From positions 4,049,366-4,113,365 of the forward strand of contig OX463846.1 in assembly GCA_949825065.1 (NCBI GenBank): a DNA stretch of 64,000 nt, written 5' to 3'. Position numbers and translations under genes: made by a program. Positions 1-10,940 of this stretch are shown one piece after another (the first letter of the stretch is position 1; each line of letters opens with the position of its first letter). Source of the stretch: Odontocerum albicorne (taxonomy: Eukaryota > Arthropoda > Insecta > Trichoptera > Odontoceridae). The notes under the pieces are model-generated. The model saw only the letters and a list, made by a program, of their open reading frames with translations, did not search any database and was not told where the DNA came from.

Positions 1-267
1 TATTTGCGAAGTGTACGGTGAAGATGCTATGAATAAAAGTACAGCTCGTCGGTGGTTTTTGCGTTTCAAAAGCAAATTTTTTGCCGTTTTTTCGACCTGA
101 AAATCATGGAGTGTTCCGGACGACCAGTGTAGAATTGGCTGAGCAGATGAATTGTAGTCACATGACTGTAAACCGCTATCTTAAATCAATGGGAAAAGTC
201 CAGAAGTTCGGCGCTTGGGTTCCACGTGTTTTGAGTGAAACGCTAACAGAAGGAAAGGAATACATTT
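1..267 (+). pseudogene. Mariner transposase fragment (N-terminal half), frame-broken
   Basis: The first bases read ICEVYG-DAMNKSTARRW, then with stops and shifts the linker, then ELAEQMNCSHMTVNRYLKSM and GKVQKFGAWVPRVLSE. These are the paired helix-turn-helix DNA-binding region and the GKVQK/WVP linker of mariner transposases. No catalytic DD34D part follows, so this is a truncated relic cut by the window edge. A close relative lies on the other strand at 25.06-25.47 kb. Confidence 0.85.
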
Positions 268-1180
268 AATATTTTGTGTTTCAATGTGTTATTCAGTGAT
301 CGATCTTTAGTGTCCGTTTGTATTAATTATTTTTCAGTTCGATTCAAAAGTTATATATTGGCATCTTACGACATTGAATGTTTTGACGACGGTTTTGACT
401 TTTCGTTGCGCTTGTGGTATGCACAAGTTTATTTTTATTTATACGAATCTGTATTCTCCTATCATATTGATGTCAAAGGTTACGCCTGGTTTGGCGAAGT
501 GCGGGCTGTCGGCCATTAGGTGGCCCCGTATTGTATTGGTGGCTCATAAAATTTAATGTTTGTATTGTTGTGAGAATGTGACTTGTGTACATACATGCAT
601 GCATGTGTATTATTTGGAAAAAAATGCATTTATTTATATTCGGTATTTTGTAATGTTCTTTCCACTTTTGTCGTAATCATTATTAGTATTGTAAGGTGTT
701 TTCTCCCTTTTATTAAGAAATAACTAAATAAATTCCGTTATTATGATCACGCTCGTCAATGATATCCACTCTGGAAGGTCAATTACCACTGATGACCAGA
801 AAATTATCGAGAATAACTAGTGTTCTATGACACGAGAGATTACTGAGATATTTAAAATATCGCAAACCACCTTATACTAATATTCGGTGTAATTTTAAGT
901 TTGACTAAAAATACCCAATTACTTTCCGGACGACCTAAATAACTTAAAGCACTATTTATATTTATATTCGCTACTGTTTTATTCATTTAGCTCACAATAA
1001 CTTACAATGACCTCTGACGATTAAATTAAAGAATCCATAAACATTAAGTTAGATGCAAGATATCAGTTGTCCATTGATTGAAATTATTGCATTGTGTTAC
1101 GCTTTCTTATTAATTTATTATAAAAACATTATGAATGTTAAAACAATTTAAAAAAAAAACGGCGTTACATTTCTTAATGT
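268..1180. other. No gene seen
   Basis: AT-rich DNA with only short spurious ORFs. I see no splice-bounded exon, RNA gene or recognisable element end. Confidence 0.5.
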
Positions 1181-1204
1181 ACAACATATTTTTTTCTGTT
1201 TTTT

Positions 1205-1532
1205 TTGTCATAAATGTTCCTCTGTTAGCATTGAGTTTTTCATAAATGTTCCTCTATTAACATTGATTTTTTTTTGATAAAGGTTCCTTTGTTCGCATTG
1301 AGTTTTTCATAAATGTTCCGCTATTAACATTGAATTTTTTGATAAATGTTCCTCTGTTAGCATTGATTTTTCATAAATGTTCCTCTGTTAGCATTGATTT
1401 TTTCATAAATGTTCCTCTGTTAGAATAGATTTTTCATAAATGATCCTCTGTTAGCATTGATTTTTTCATAAATGTTCCGCTGTTAGCATTGATTTTTCAT
1501 AAATGTTCCTCTGTTAGCATTGATTTTTCAAG
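1205..1532. repeat. About 30-bp minisatellite
   Basis: About eleven imperfect tandem copies of TTTTCATAAATGTTCCTCTG followed by TTAGCATTGA. Copies differ by single substitutions (Ctc/Cgc, Tag/Taa) and the number of Ts. No coding potential. Confidence 0.9.
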
Positions 1533-1800
1533 TTTATAGTTTCTCTTAAATTATGTTTTTGATTTCAATTACTATAGATTTTTTTTAAAGTTTATTTTAT
1601 TGCTGTTTTCAATAAATTATCGTATAAATTCACAAGCCTTAAGTTCACACTAATCTTTAATCCAATAATTTCGTATTCAACATTTATTCGGTTCTTTTCA
1701 GTTTTTTTTTTTGACGTCCTCGTTTCACTTCCATACATCAAAGTTAGTACTAAAATAATTTAACGTGGATCTTGGCAGATTTCGATACTGTTCGGTTCAA

Positions 1801-2111
1801 GAACGTGCATGAAGCAGAATGTGAGTTCTATCGCTGTTGCTATCTGTACAACGAACCCGATGCAGAAGCAAATACCAAAAGTGAGAGTTTGCCCAAAAGT
1901 GCTGCCTTGTGAAGATTGCTATGCAAACAATTCCACAAAAAGCGGAAAGGTTGCATACTTAAACAGTCTCTCTATCGACATCCTCCAAGACAAAGACCAA
2001 GAAATAATTAAAATATTAGCTAGATTTCTTTCAGGCTGTCTGTCTAAAGAAGATGTGCTGATTATATGGAAGAATGCCCTTGTCATACTTTACATTATTT
2101 TTATATATTGA
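1801..2111 (+). pseudogene. LINE reverse transcriptase fragment
   Basis: The frame contains EIIKILARFLSGCLSKEDVL then IIWKNALVIL. This matches the segment before the first RT palm motif of non-LTR retrotransposons (pattern LA-LFN-CL---W-NA-VILI-KK). The expected HKKGD and NYRPISL motifs are absent and the frame ends, so it is a fragment. A nearby antisense stretch at about 1700-1765 resembles the GSETW region of another LINE. Confidence 0.55.
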
Positions 2112-2536
2112 CTATAATGGAGGTGAATTGAAATTGCTTTAGAATTATATTATACCTTTGAAGAGAAAACCTTCATAGAACCTTTTAAAATATCGAAAGT
2201 CATTGCGTTGCGTTTGTCACGAGTGGTTGATTTTTAGAAGTACACCAAGGTTATTCATGAGGGGCCTTGAATTTAGAAATTCGTTAATATTTTAATTTTA
2301 TTCAGAAACGCACATGGCTGCCCTCTACACTAGATAATTTGTTTATATCAGCTGTCTATGCCCGTTGCCTGAGCTAACAGCTGACTTATATCCGCGAGAT
2401 TAACATATAAATATAAACAATGAAACAAATCCGAACTACGGCTGCTCGTGAGATTTGATAACTCAAACCAAAAAAAATATTGACACAGATCATTGAAAAT
2501 CCTCGTCCACATGTTGAAACCCAACAAAATATAATA

Positions 2537-3040
2537 TAAATAACTCTCTTGTCAAACGTAGTTACATAATTACTTCACAATAACGAACTCTCTTGTCAAA
2601 CATAGTTACATTATTACTACATAATAACTCTCTTGTCAAACATAGTTACATTATTACTACATAATAACTCTCTTGTCAAACATAGTTACATTATTACTAC
2701 ATAATAACTCTCTTGTCAAACATAGTTATATTATTACTTCACAGTTACTCGCTTGTCAAACATAGTTACATTATTACTTCACAATAACTCTCTTGTCAAA
2801 TAAAGTTACATTATTAATACATAATAACTCTCTTGTCAAACACAGTTACATCTTTACTTCACAGTTACTCTCTTGTCAAACATAGTTACATTATTACTTC
2901 ACAATAAGTCTCTTGTCAAATATAGTTACATTTTTACTACATAATAACTCTCTTGTCAAACATACTTACATTATTACTTCACAGTTTTATTCACAGTTTT
3001 ATTCACAGTTTACTTCACACTCTTGTCAAACATAGTTATC
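2537..3040. repeat. 40-bp minisatellite, about 12 copies
   Basis: Tandem copies of AACTCTCTTGTCAAACATAG followed by TTACATTATTACTACATAAT, with a Cac-agt variant in some units. Period read from coordinates is 40 bp. The right end degrades and runs into a retroposon tail at 3040. Confidence 0.92.
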
Positions 3041-3200
3041 CTCAGTGAGATACAGGCAAAGCCTTGTTTACTGGGATACGACAAATGAAAGGCAACAAAC
3101 CCAGATCCATTAAAATTGTATGTCCAAATGAAAATACCTGTTGTTTTTTCGCAAATTATGTATATAATATTTCTTGTCATGTGTAATAATAAATAAATAG
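3040..3200 (+). mobile_element. (TAA)n-tailed retroposon, 3' fragment
   Basis: Begins CCTCAGTGAGATACAGGCAA, continues through AACCCAGATCCATTAAAATT and CTGTTGTTTTTTCGCAAATT, and ends CATGTGTAATAATAAATAAA. The same body occurs at 13830-14420 (+, split by a MITE) and 62716-63070 (minus). The longest copies are about 350 bp. The TAA-rich tail suggests a non-LTR mechanism. No ORF of recognisable type. Confidence 0.6.
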
Positions 3201-3499
3201 TTACATTATTACTACACAATTACTATTTTCTTTTTAATTCGCTTTCTTTATTAAAAACATTTCAAGCGATTCAATTTTATTTCTTTAATTTACCACATAA
3301 CAGTGTATTTCACAAACAAATGGACATAAAACAAGGTAATACAAATACTTAAAATTATTGAAAAAACAATAAGATTTGATCCTAAACTAACATGAAGGTT
3401 TAAAATAATTTTATATTAATATTTATATTGAAATTAAATATACGTTTGTACTCGTATATTACAAAATATTACCAAATTTAGCCAAGTAGACTTATAGTA

Positions 3500-3657
3500 C
3501 CGGCGGTAATTAATACACATCGAGATTAAGAAACAGACTGTCGCTTTGTAGAGCGTCGTCTCTGTCGCACGATGCGCGAACTGTCCGTGCGACAGAGACG
3601 ACGCTCTACAAAGCGACAGTCTCTTTCTTAAGCCCGATGTGTATTACTTACCGCCGG
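3500..3657. mobile_element. 158-bp foldback MITE with GTA target duplication
   Basis: Arms start CCGGCGGTAA and end TTACCGCCGG. Inside, GACTGTCGCTTTGTAGAGCG followed by TCGTCTCTGTCGCAC is repeated inverted around a short loop near 3572-3586. GTA flanks both sides (3497-3499, 3658-3660), a 3-bp duplication as for PIF/Harbinger-type elements. The stem is GC-rich against an AT-rich background. Confidence 0.8.
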
Positions 3658-3847
3658 GTACTGCACGTAACTGTAGAACACAATTTTATAACGATAAAGT
3701 ACTAATATTTATTATTAGTAGAACAACGCTTATATAGAACAAAAATAATAGGATTTTTGAGAATTTTATGGATATATCTTAAAATTAAACAAACACAGTA
3801 ACTAACTACTCAGAGATTTGCTCGTTTATTTTGTTTCAATAATAATT

Positions 3848-4440
3848 ACTAGTTGCAACCCGTGAAATATTCACGGAAGTAAAAGAAATTCTACATTTAT
3901 GAAAATATGTATTCATAAATATAGAATTTGTTTATATATATCATTTATTGTAATTTATTTTTAACAAACACTGTTTATTCCACTTTTTTGTGACGGTATA
4001 ACCCTACCGGTTTCAAGGCTTTCACCTCATCTTCAGGGGAGCGCAAACAAGACTCTTGTTTGCGCTCCCCTGAAGATGAGGTGAAAGCCTTGAAACCGGT
4101 AGGGTTATACCGTCACAAAAAAGTGGAATAAACAGTGTTTGTTAAAAATAAATTACAATGTCTTTAAACCTCCACAACGTTAATGCCTTAACTATTAACA
4201 ACATATATCATTTATACATCGTCCCCTTTTACACCGGTTCAAAAATTGTTAGCTAGGTATTTAAAACTCTTTCAGCATCACGGACCCACCGAGATTCAAA
4301 TTTCGAATTACTTTCGGAGAGAATCCAAGTATTCCTCTCTCGCTCTCTTGTATTCAAAATTCAATTCTCGTAATCTTTCTTTGGCGACAACCATCGTATG
4401 GGTTTTGGCCTATTTATATTATAATACTCTATTTTTTATC
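3848..4440. repeat. Interspersed repeat interrupted by a palindromic insert
   Basis: Starts ACTAGTTGCAACCCGTGAAA with a GTGAAATATTCAC mini-palindrome, and after the insert continues ACATCGTCCCCTTTTACACC to GGCGACAACCAT. The same sequence without the insert lies at 25598-25918. The ORF at 4246-4518 falls in this repeat and has no recognisable domain. Confidence 0.75.
3949..4202 (+). mobile_element. Palindromic Penelope-like (pLTR) unit, copy A
   Basis: Arms 3947-4052 and 4054-4159 are exact reverse complements around a single base at 4053; a tail starting GTCTTTAAACCTCCACAACG follows. 13-bp target duplications ATATATCATTTAT lie at 3936-3948 and 4203-4215. The arm is the same sequence that brackets a GIY-YIG fragment at 10.24-10.80 kb, hence the Penelope assignment. 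The rightward strand holds a hammerhead-like core: CTGAAGA at 4070, GAAA at 4092, CGTC at 4111. Confidence 0.8.
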
Positions 4441-4667
4441 TTATTCACTAATATCTGTTATTTTAAATCCAAGAACTTGCATTTACACTTTTTCCACTTT
4501 AACTACTGTATAATATAATTTACCCTTAATATATAAAACACTCTTATAACGAAAACTCCGGAAGCTGTCTGTCAGTTTATTCAATACTTTTTGACATTTC
4601 GTTGAAAATGTTGAAACATTACAAGTGTAACATAAGGTATTTTGACTTTTAGCCGGAAGTTGTGGCG

Positions 4668-4858
4668 CCTTCTAGCAAGACAAATATGAACCTTGTCACG
4701 TCCTCTAGCAAGATAAATATGAACCTTGTCACGTCCTCTAGCAAGATAAATATGAACCTTGTCACGTCCTCTAGCAAGATAAATATGAACCTTGTCACGT
4801 CCTCTAGCAAGATAAATATGAACCTTGTCACGTCCTCTAGCAAGATAAATATGAACGG
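4668..4858. repeat. 33-bp minisatellite, six copies
   Basis: Unit CTCTAGCAAGATAAATATGA followed by ACCTTGTCACGTC. The period is divisible by three, so several frames stay open on both strands; the resulting ORFs are repeat artefacts, with no start context, splice sites or family match. Confidence 0.93.
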
Positions 4859-4935
4859 TCTTATTGTACGTCACACATTTTGCGTAAACTTTGGACACAA
4901 ATTATTATGTTACTTAAAAATATAATAATAATAAT

Positions 4936-5045
4936 AATAAAGGACAATTTATATAGCGCCGTTTAGAAAGTAAATTCTCCACAAGAACGCTCTATTTCGG
5001 AACTGGAAACCACTTTTATTGACAGATTATAAATATATTGTAATC
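4936..5045 (+). repeat. Interspersed repeat (TATAGCGC family)
   Basis: GGACAATTTATATAGCGCCG, then TCTCCACAAGAACGCTC and ACTTTTATTGACAGATTA. Related copies: about 9140-9225 (minus), 28855-29185 (+), 30175-30275 (minus), 54410-54490 (minus), 57575-57850 (+). Probably the 3' end of a retroelement; type not determined. Confidence 0.6.
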
Positions 5046-5052
5046 GGTTTTT

Positions 5053-5215
5053 TCAAACACTCTTTATTCCACTTTTTGTAACAGTAAAACCCTACCGGTT
5101 TCAAGACTTTCGCCTCTTCATCAGGGGAGCACAAACAAGACTCTCCTGATGATGAGGTAAAAGCCTTAAAACCAGCAGGGTTATACCGTTACAAAAAGTG
5201 GAATAAACTGTGTTT
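5053..5215. mobile_element. Inverted PLE pLTR pair, copy B
   Basis: Left arm reads CAAACACTCTTTATTCC...CCCTACCGGTTTCAAG...TCAGGGGAGCACAAAC; the right arm is its diverged complement (CTCCTGATGATGAGG...GTTATACCGTTAC...GTGGAATAAACTG). Arms are less similar than in copy A and the centre is shortened. Confidence 0.75.
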
Positions 5216-5577
5216 CTTCTTCTTCTTCATCCTATTTTAGGCATGTTGGCCTGTTATGGTCCTGCATCATTATTTGCCTCTTGCGACGTCGACTGCCAGC
5301 TGTTTTTCCATCTTTTGGGTGGTCGTCCTGGAGGTCTGCTTGCTGGGGGGATACTGTCCCTGGCCATTCTTACGGCTCTTAGTTCCGCCATTCTGGATAC
5401 GTGTTCGTTCCAGAGCCTTCTTCTCTGTCGTTCCCATCTGACAATATCTTAAAACTTCTCACGTCCTTCGGATTTCTGTGTTTCGTACTTGCCAGCGATA
5501 CTCCTGAGTACCTTAATTTCACTGGTTCGAAGGAGATTTTTGAATCTGACTTTTTTTTTTTTTTTTTTTTTTTTTAT
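5216..5577 (-). pseudogene. LINE 3' end, reverse-transcriptase C-terminal remnant
   Basis: Starts with a CTTCTTCTTC tract (GAAGAAG tail on the minus strand) and shows the same sequence as 53385-53790, which reads as the post-RT region (TSEMKVLRSIAGTTLRDRVR there). This copy has an internal deletion and ends in a run of about 27 T at 5551-5577. The + strand ORFs are antisense shadows. Confidence 0.65.
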
Positions 5578-5745
5578 TTAATTAAGAGAGATTTTCTTGA
5601 ATTGAATTCCACATAACCATTTCCTAAGAATTAAAAAAAAATCGTTAACAAATGGAAAAAAAGCAATGCACACAATCAACATGTCCAAGGAGCTAAGAAG
5701 TTTCACTTCTACCGCGCGAGAGTCTCACGCATCTGTTTTTTTTAT
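5556..5745 (-). mobile_element. Partial copy of AT-rich GTGAGACTC element
   Basis: Reverse complement of 33665-33835: TTAATTAAGAGAGATTTTCT, AACCATTTCCTAAG and AGTTTCACTTCTACCGCGCG then AGAGTCTCACGCATCTG. Only the GTGAGACTC end is present here. No coding content. Confidence 0.65.
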
Positions 5746-7595
5746 ACTATTTTGTAATGAAAGAGTACTTTTATTTCAGCGATTTCTACTTTCTTGGTTT
5801 TCGATTAAGATAATAGAGCAAAGAAATACTAGATCCTTAAATTGCTTAATGCATTGATCAGTTTTGATAGCTGCCACTTTTCGTTTACAAAAAAACTTTG
5901 TAGATCTTCAGCAATGTGATAATAACACATTCGGATTTAGGTGTAATGTTGTCGTTGTCATCGTCGCTATGCCTTGTAGTCGAGGATCCCCTCGCCATTT
6001 CAACGTCGATTCCATGCCATGAAGTTTTCTTATCTTTTTCTCCTCTTTTGAGGGAGTGACCCGTTGCACACCAGCAAACTTACTAGCCACACCGCTGTAC
6101 TGAATCCTATGGCACACCTGAAGGGAGACGATCGGAGCACACCGGCGTGTTTTTTTTTTCTTTTTTTTTAGAAATAATAGATATGGCCGAAGTCATAGAT
6201 ATCCTTATTACCCCGAATACTAGGCGGAAAAAATACTTGTGTCATTCGAGGAGAGTATCACAGCGCGGAGTTCTAGTTGGCGACCATCCACACGGATAGT
6301 GTGCGTTAACTCCAGCCCTTCAGCTCAAGGTGTAATAACATCATTAGTTTTGGTAAAACCATCCAAAATGAGTTATCTTTAAATTCTTCCTAAAGTCGCA
6401 CAAATATAGACGAAGTCAGTTAAATTTTGTATCGTTAATTTAAAGACAAGGCAGTGCGTTTTTAACTCGTTTAGTGCCGCAAAGTATTAGTATGGCTGAT
6501 CCCGAAGGGCCGTGAATTTTTTAACTAAAATAAAACTAAATAGAATTATCTTTTTTGTATCTATATTCAAAGGATATAATAAAAACTTACCAAATATGTA
6601 CAATACATGTCGTTTGTGCCGCCGTTCACTCAGAAAAACACAACTAAAACTTTAATAAAATGCCAGGGCTGTAACAGCTCATCACAGAAACATACGGTAA
6701 TTAAATACTTGATAGAATTAAAAGTACATGTAACACGAAAATATTAATTATTGTATTAATGCACGGAAAGTAAATAATGTAACTATAAAATCATTTCAAA
6801 TTTCAACGGTTAAATAAGTAAAACGCAAAACTGAGAACCCTGTATTAAAGACACATGTCGACTGTCATGCGAAGTTTTTAGGTAAATACGTGTAAAATCG
6901 ATAATATCTGTAAAATGTCATATAATAGTATTTATTCATCATCTCAATAGATGTCTCTATATATTCCATATTTTAGATTATTCGAATTAGTACTAAATAT
7001 TTGCTAGCAAAAGGCACAAAGTTGAGCGATTTAACTCGCTAATTTTGTATGGCCGGCCCCATGTGCACGGCAATAGAGAGCGAGAAAACTCGTTAAGGCA
7101 CCAGTTAAGTTCACTCGTGCGAAAAACGTCCTTAAATATAAAATATATCTTCGCTATTAAATGAATAAATAAATAAGTAAGGAAATAAAAGAACTCTTTG
7201 AATATCGTGGGAGTTTTAACACATTTACAAACTCAGATCAAATTATTTCAGAATTCCATTTTGTACCTTATTCAAATAAGAATGATAACGGAAGCCGAAC
7301 CACAGTGGCTTAGTTAGTGGCTTTTGCGTCCGGGAACAAGGTACAAAATGTAGTCTTTTCACAAAGTATATGTTTCGTTTGGGAATAAGGTGATAGGCCA
7401 ACTGCGTAAGAAAAAGCCTGTGCGTGTATTTCAATGTGAAATATGTTTTTATGCATTGATCATAAAACCCCATTTAATTTTTTTTTCGCGTATCTTACAT
7501 TAATGGCATACATATGTTTATCAAAATAAACTGTAAATGAGCTCAATTAGGCGATTCTTTTGAAATCTATGTTTACTTTTTAGTATTTACAATGC
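5746..7595. other. No gene seen
   Basis: Mostly unique-looking AT-rich DNA. A TE-like scrap at about 5895-6160 (GTAGTCGAGGATCCCCTCGCC) weakly resembles 14770-14800. No exon, RNA gene or paired element ends recognised. Confidence 0.45.
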
Positions 7596-7596
7596 G

Positions 7597-7803
7597 TGTG
7601 GGTTAAAAAAAATCTGATGTCCTCGTGAGCGAGCTCATATCTTACTTGTGGAAATGTATCTCAATTGTTAGGATATTATAAGATCTTTTAATAGACTATC
7701 TCTGAAATGTGTTTTCTTTTCCACTGAGTTAAATATTTTTTTCAGGATATATATGTGTGCATCTTATGTTGCTACCAATAAACCTATATTTATTTATTTA
7801 TTC
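7597..7803 (+). mobile_element. LINE 3' UTR, family with TCAATAAACCT tail
   Basis: GGGTTAAAAAAAATCTGATG then CCTCGTGAGCGAGCTC and finally TTGCTACCAATAAACCTATA with TTTATTTATTTATT. Same family as 32545-32878 and the split copy at 56306-57003. AATAAA and the terminal ATTT repeats suit a non-LTR element 3' end. Confidence 0.6.
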
Positions 7804-8027
7804 CCTTGTCTAACTAGACGTATGATCGCCTTAAGGCATGTAAGTTTCACAAAAAAAAAACAAAAAATAGAAACATGTATACAACAGTACATACTATATA
7901 CGTGTATATAATACGCAGGACAAAATCCTGTATTCTACATGCATTTTACAAACGATATATTGTACCCAAAAAAGCTGTCAATATCCCCAAAAATCAACGA
8001 AAAGGAAAGCGATTCTTCATTGTCACT

Positions 8028-8215
8028 ATTAAGACTCAGTGGCTATGATACATGCCTTCCAGCCTGAAGGTTGCGGGTTTGATTTTATTGTTGGAACCCA
8101 GACTTTTTATAAAGGATTCCTGTTTGATTTTCACTTAAGGCTTGTTTAATATATTTCTGGTTAATTGAAAGAGATCGTGATATGGCAGTAAACCCACGAG
8201 GTTGTATGTTTACAA
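8028..8215 (+). mobile_element. tRNA-derived SINE, copy 1
   Basis: tRNA-like head with B box (GGTTGCGGGTTTGATTT), then TGGAACCCAG, TGATTTTCACTTAAGG, and the 3' module TTTCTGGTTAATTGAAAGAG with GGCAGTAAACCC. The A box is degraded. The 3' module is shared with the LINE at 11.5-12.0 kb. Confidence 0.7.
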
Positions 8216-8754
8216 TGAATTTTTTTATAAAGCATTTGCATACACTATATTTAAAACAATCATTATTTATTTCAAAAGCTATTGTATTCTAAAAAAAAAA
8301 CAATATCAGTTTCATTGTTTCGAATTTCACGAAGTTTTTACTGTAGTTTCCACGTTTAAAAAGCGAGCGAAATAAACAAACAACAGACATTGTTTGAAAT
8401 TTTGGACACAAAAATCTGACACCGACAAGGCGTGAATAAATTAAGGAAAAGCTTTCAAAATAATATTACTTTAACTCCTCGACTTTGCGCCTCAGCACCC
8501 GAGGACAGCTGTCTCTTTTGCTCCGCCCTCTCGCTACGCCACGGCCAAACCGTAAATCAAAATGTGGAAAAAAAATTATACATTTTAATCAATTAGAGCT
8601 CTACACTATTTTGTACACAAATACCTTCCCGGGAGCTACCGAAGGCGTCTACCTATAATGTTATTTTTCTAGAAGAAAAACTAAACGATATATCTCTTCT
8701 CATCTGACTTATAAGTTAAAATACCATTGATAAAATGACTTGCAGTTGGTGGTC

Positions 8755-8880
8755 CGGAGGCGTGAAACTGTATGTCTCTTAGTGTTAGAGATATGGGATG
8801 CTTGTAAGATGTACTTGAAGAAAACCGTTTTTAGGAGGTCTTATCAAAATTTATGACTGTTTATAAACTACATACATGCA
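8755..8880 (+). repeat. Interspersed repeat shared with 52.53-52.64 kb
   Basis: TTAGTGTTAGAGATATGGGA, GAAAACCGTTTTTAGGAGGTC and TCAAAATTTATGACTGT recur at 52535-52635, where a LINE fragment has landed just downstream. Unclassified. Confidence 0.5.
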
Positions 8881-9710
8881 CTTCACTACACCTTAAACCG
8901 AATGTATCATTATCACGTATCGAAAGACCTAATAGATTAATTTGTAGTTCGTCTTCCCTTGGTAATTTTTCTGCAGGTTTCTTATCAAATATGTTTTCTG
9001 AATATTTGCAGATGCGGGGAAGTACCTAATATATTGATTGCAACCACCATCTTTTAATATATTTGGTTTGAAATATTTTTAATCTGTCAATAATATATGT
9101 CGCAATCACAGCTGTCTTATCTTTACAATTAACTTATCTAACAATAATAGTGAATATAAGTCCTGAGTTAGAGCGCCCTTGTGGAGAAATTCTATAAACA
9201 GCGCTATATAAATTATCCTTTTACCATTATTATCAATAAAAAAACAACAAAATAGTTAGCGACTGTCCATGCATATGTAGCGACCGTGCGTGCGGTCACT
9301 GAACCCACTGAGGCGATATTAACCAATACCCAGGATTGAAACTGAAGAAGAAGAATAATTACTAGGAAATGAAACAGTGGAAGAATATGTAAGATAATAC
9401 TGTAGTGCTTAACATTTAAGGAGTTTTGGACATTTAGTTCAGATATGTGACTTAAAATACAAGAACAATGCTAGTAAGTGGAACATGTTGAATGAAAGGG
9501 TGAAGATTATATTAAAGAAAACATAGTATAGAGTTTCCTTAATCATTCTACTAAATAAAAAAAAATCTAACTTTATTAGATCAACCTTCTACAGGCAGGA
9601 AAATATTACGCTGACATTAAGAATACACCAGCGATAATACCAAAATAATATACGAGTAGGTCAAAGTAATGGGTCGTATATCCAAATAACGCGTGACATT
9701 TTTTATCCTT

Positions 9711-9868
9711 CCGTGGTTGCAGTCCTAAGACTGGTTTGCAGCAATTTGAACTCTTCTCCTCCATTCCCCCCTGTCCTGTGCGGCTCTTTTTAAGTCTGTG
9801 TATGTTGAGCAGCGCACGTCCACCAACAGGTCCTCCAGGTACTCTCGGCGTGGGCGTCCCCTAGACAT
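9711..9868 (-). pseudogene. LINE C-terminal fragment
   Basis: Minus strand reads GRPRREYLEDLLVDVRCSTY then TDLKRAAQDRGEWRRRVQIAAN. The GRP---Y---L and RAAQDR-EWR pattern is the tail that follows RT in many arthropod LINEs. Short relic. Confidence 0.6.
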
Positions 9869-9869
9869 T

Positions 9870-10230
9870 TTTGATACTTATGATTAATTAGTATAGAGGA
9901 GAGTCATCCTCCTATGTACTCTAATTCGCCTATAATTTTAAACTATTTGTAGTGAAAGTTAAAAAGATTGACTGATGCAAGTGTTTCAAGAATAGTCTGG
10001 GGTAATTAACATACTCGTAGGACACTAAAGACCATATTTTAGTACTTTATAATTTTTATAATTTAATATACAATGCGCTGTCCTGCTTAAATAGTCGTTT
10101 AACCATCCTAATGAATAAATATTTTCAACAACAAAACAAAAAATAAATAAAGATACACATTTAGACCACTCATTAGTATAAAAAATCCACAGTAATCACA
10201 TTACACCAAAAAATCATTTAAATTAGAAAT
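9870..10230. other. No gene seen
   Basis: AT-rich, no recognisable feature. Confidence 0.4.
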
Positions 10231-10236
10231 ATTCAT

Positions 10237-10802
10237 TGTAATTCATTTTTATCAAAAACTGTTTATTCCACTTTTTTGAAATGGTATAACCCTACCGGTT
10301 TCAAGGCTTTCACGCCATCTTCAGGGGAGCACAAACGTGCTGACTGTGATAATTTATATATAGGAAAGACAGGAAGATCTTTTGAAAAGAAATTTCGTGA
10401 ACACAAATCCGCCTTAACAAATCCTCTAATTTATTCTGAAATGACTAATCATTGTCACCGTGAAAACCATACTTTTTCTATCGATGATGCCAAATTCTTA
10501 CATATCAGTAGTTACGGAAATAAATTGGACAGATTAGAGGCCCTAGAAATTTCTAAGTCAGTACATCGATCCGAACATCTGGTGAACAGTTATATACCAA
10601 AAATCTCTCCGCTCTTGGCCAAGATCGTCCCGTGCCTCCCTCACCCCTCAGCCCCCAACCGTTGAAGCGTGTATATCGGTACCAGTTTGAACAGAATTTA
10701 ATCTTGTTTGTGTTCCCCTGAAGATGAGATGAAAGCCTTGAAACCGGTAGGGTTATACCGTTACAAAAAAGTAAAATAAACAGTGTTTGATAAAAATAAA
10801 TT
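10237..10802 (+). mobile_element. Penelope-like element fragment: GIY-YIG region between inverted pLTRs, copy C
   Basis: 10237-10335 is an antisense pLTR arm (CTGTTTATTCCAC...CCCTACCGGTTTCAAGG...TCAGGGGAGCAC) and 10697-10802 is the sense arm (CTTGTTTGTGTTCCCCTGAA...AACCGGTAGGGTTATACCGT). Between them, in the + direction, lies the endonuclease fragment. The RT domain is absent. This links the palindromic units of the window to a Penelope-like retroelement. Confidence 0.8.
10339..10665 (+). pseudogene. GIY-YIG endonuclease domain of a Penelope-like element, truncated
   Basis: Reads CDNLYIGKTGRSFEKKFREH, then NHCHRENHTFSIDDAKFLH, ISSYGNKLDRLEALEISKS and VHRSEHLVN. The YIGKTGR--E---REH signature, the H-F--D--K-LH segment and the R-ALE--EI helix are the GIY-YIG layout found C-terminal to PLE reverse transcriptases. 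The catalytic Tyr, Arg and late Glu positions are retained. The start codon of the long ORF lies in the upstream inverted repeat and is probably not native. Confidence 0.8.
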
Positions 10803-10804
10803 AG

Positions 10805-10940
10805 GCTAGTCACAATACGAAAATTTGCGCGTAATTCAAAACTATATTATGTTGATATGATGAGCTAGCTAGGTCTTTGTCCTTGGGACTTAGTGGAGGA
10901 GTCAGTGTGGCCCTTAGGCTAAAAAGTTGGGAGACCCCTG
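10805..10940. mobile_element. Right end of a non-autonomous hAT element
   Basis: GGCTAGTCACAATACGAAAA, GATGAGCTAGCTAGGTC, CTTGGGACTTAGTGGAGGAG and TTGGGAGACCCCTG match the right half of the complete copy at 40329-40839. The left part is missing. Confidence 0.75.

Noticed and set aside
4246..4518. 90-aa ORF as a gene
   Set aside because: It lies in a dispersed repeat also present at 25.7-25.9 kb, where the frame is not kept.
4581..4925. Overlapping 64-105 aa ORFs on both strands
   Set aside because: All come from the 33-bp minisatellite; no start context or homology.
5210..5616. Leu/Ser-rich + strand ORFs
   Set aside because: Antisense to a LINE 3' end that recurs at 53.4-53.8 kb.
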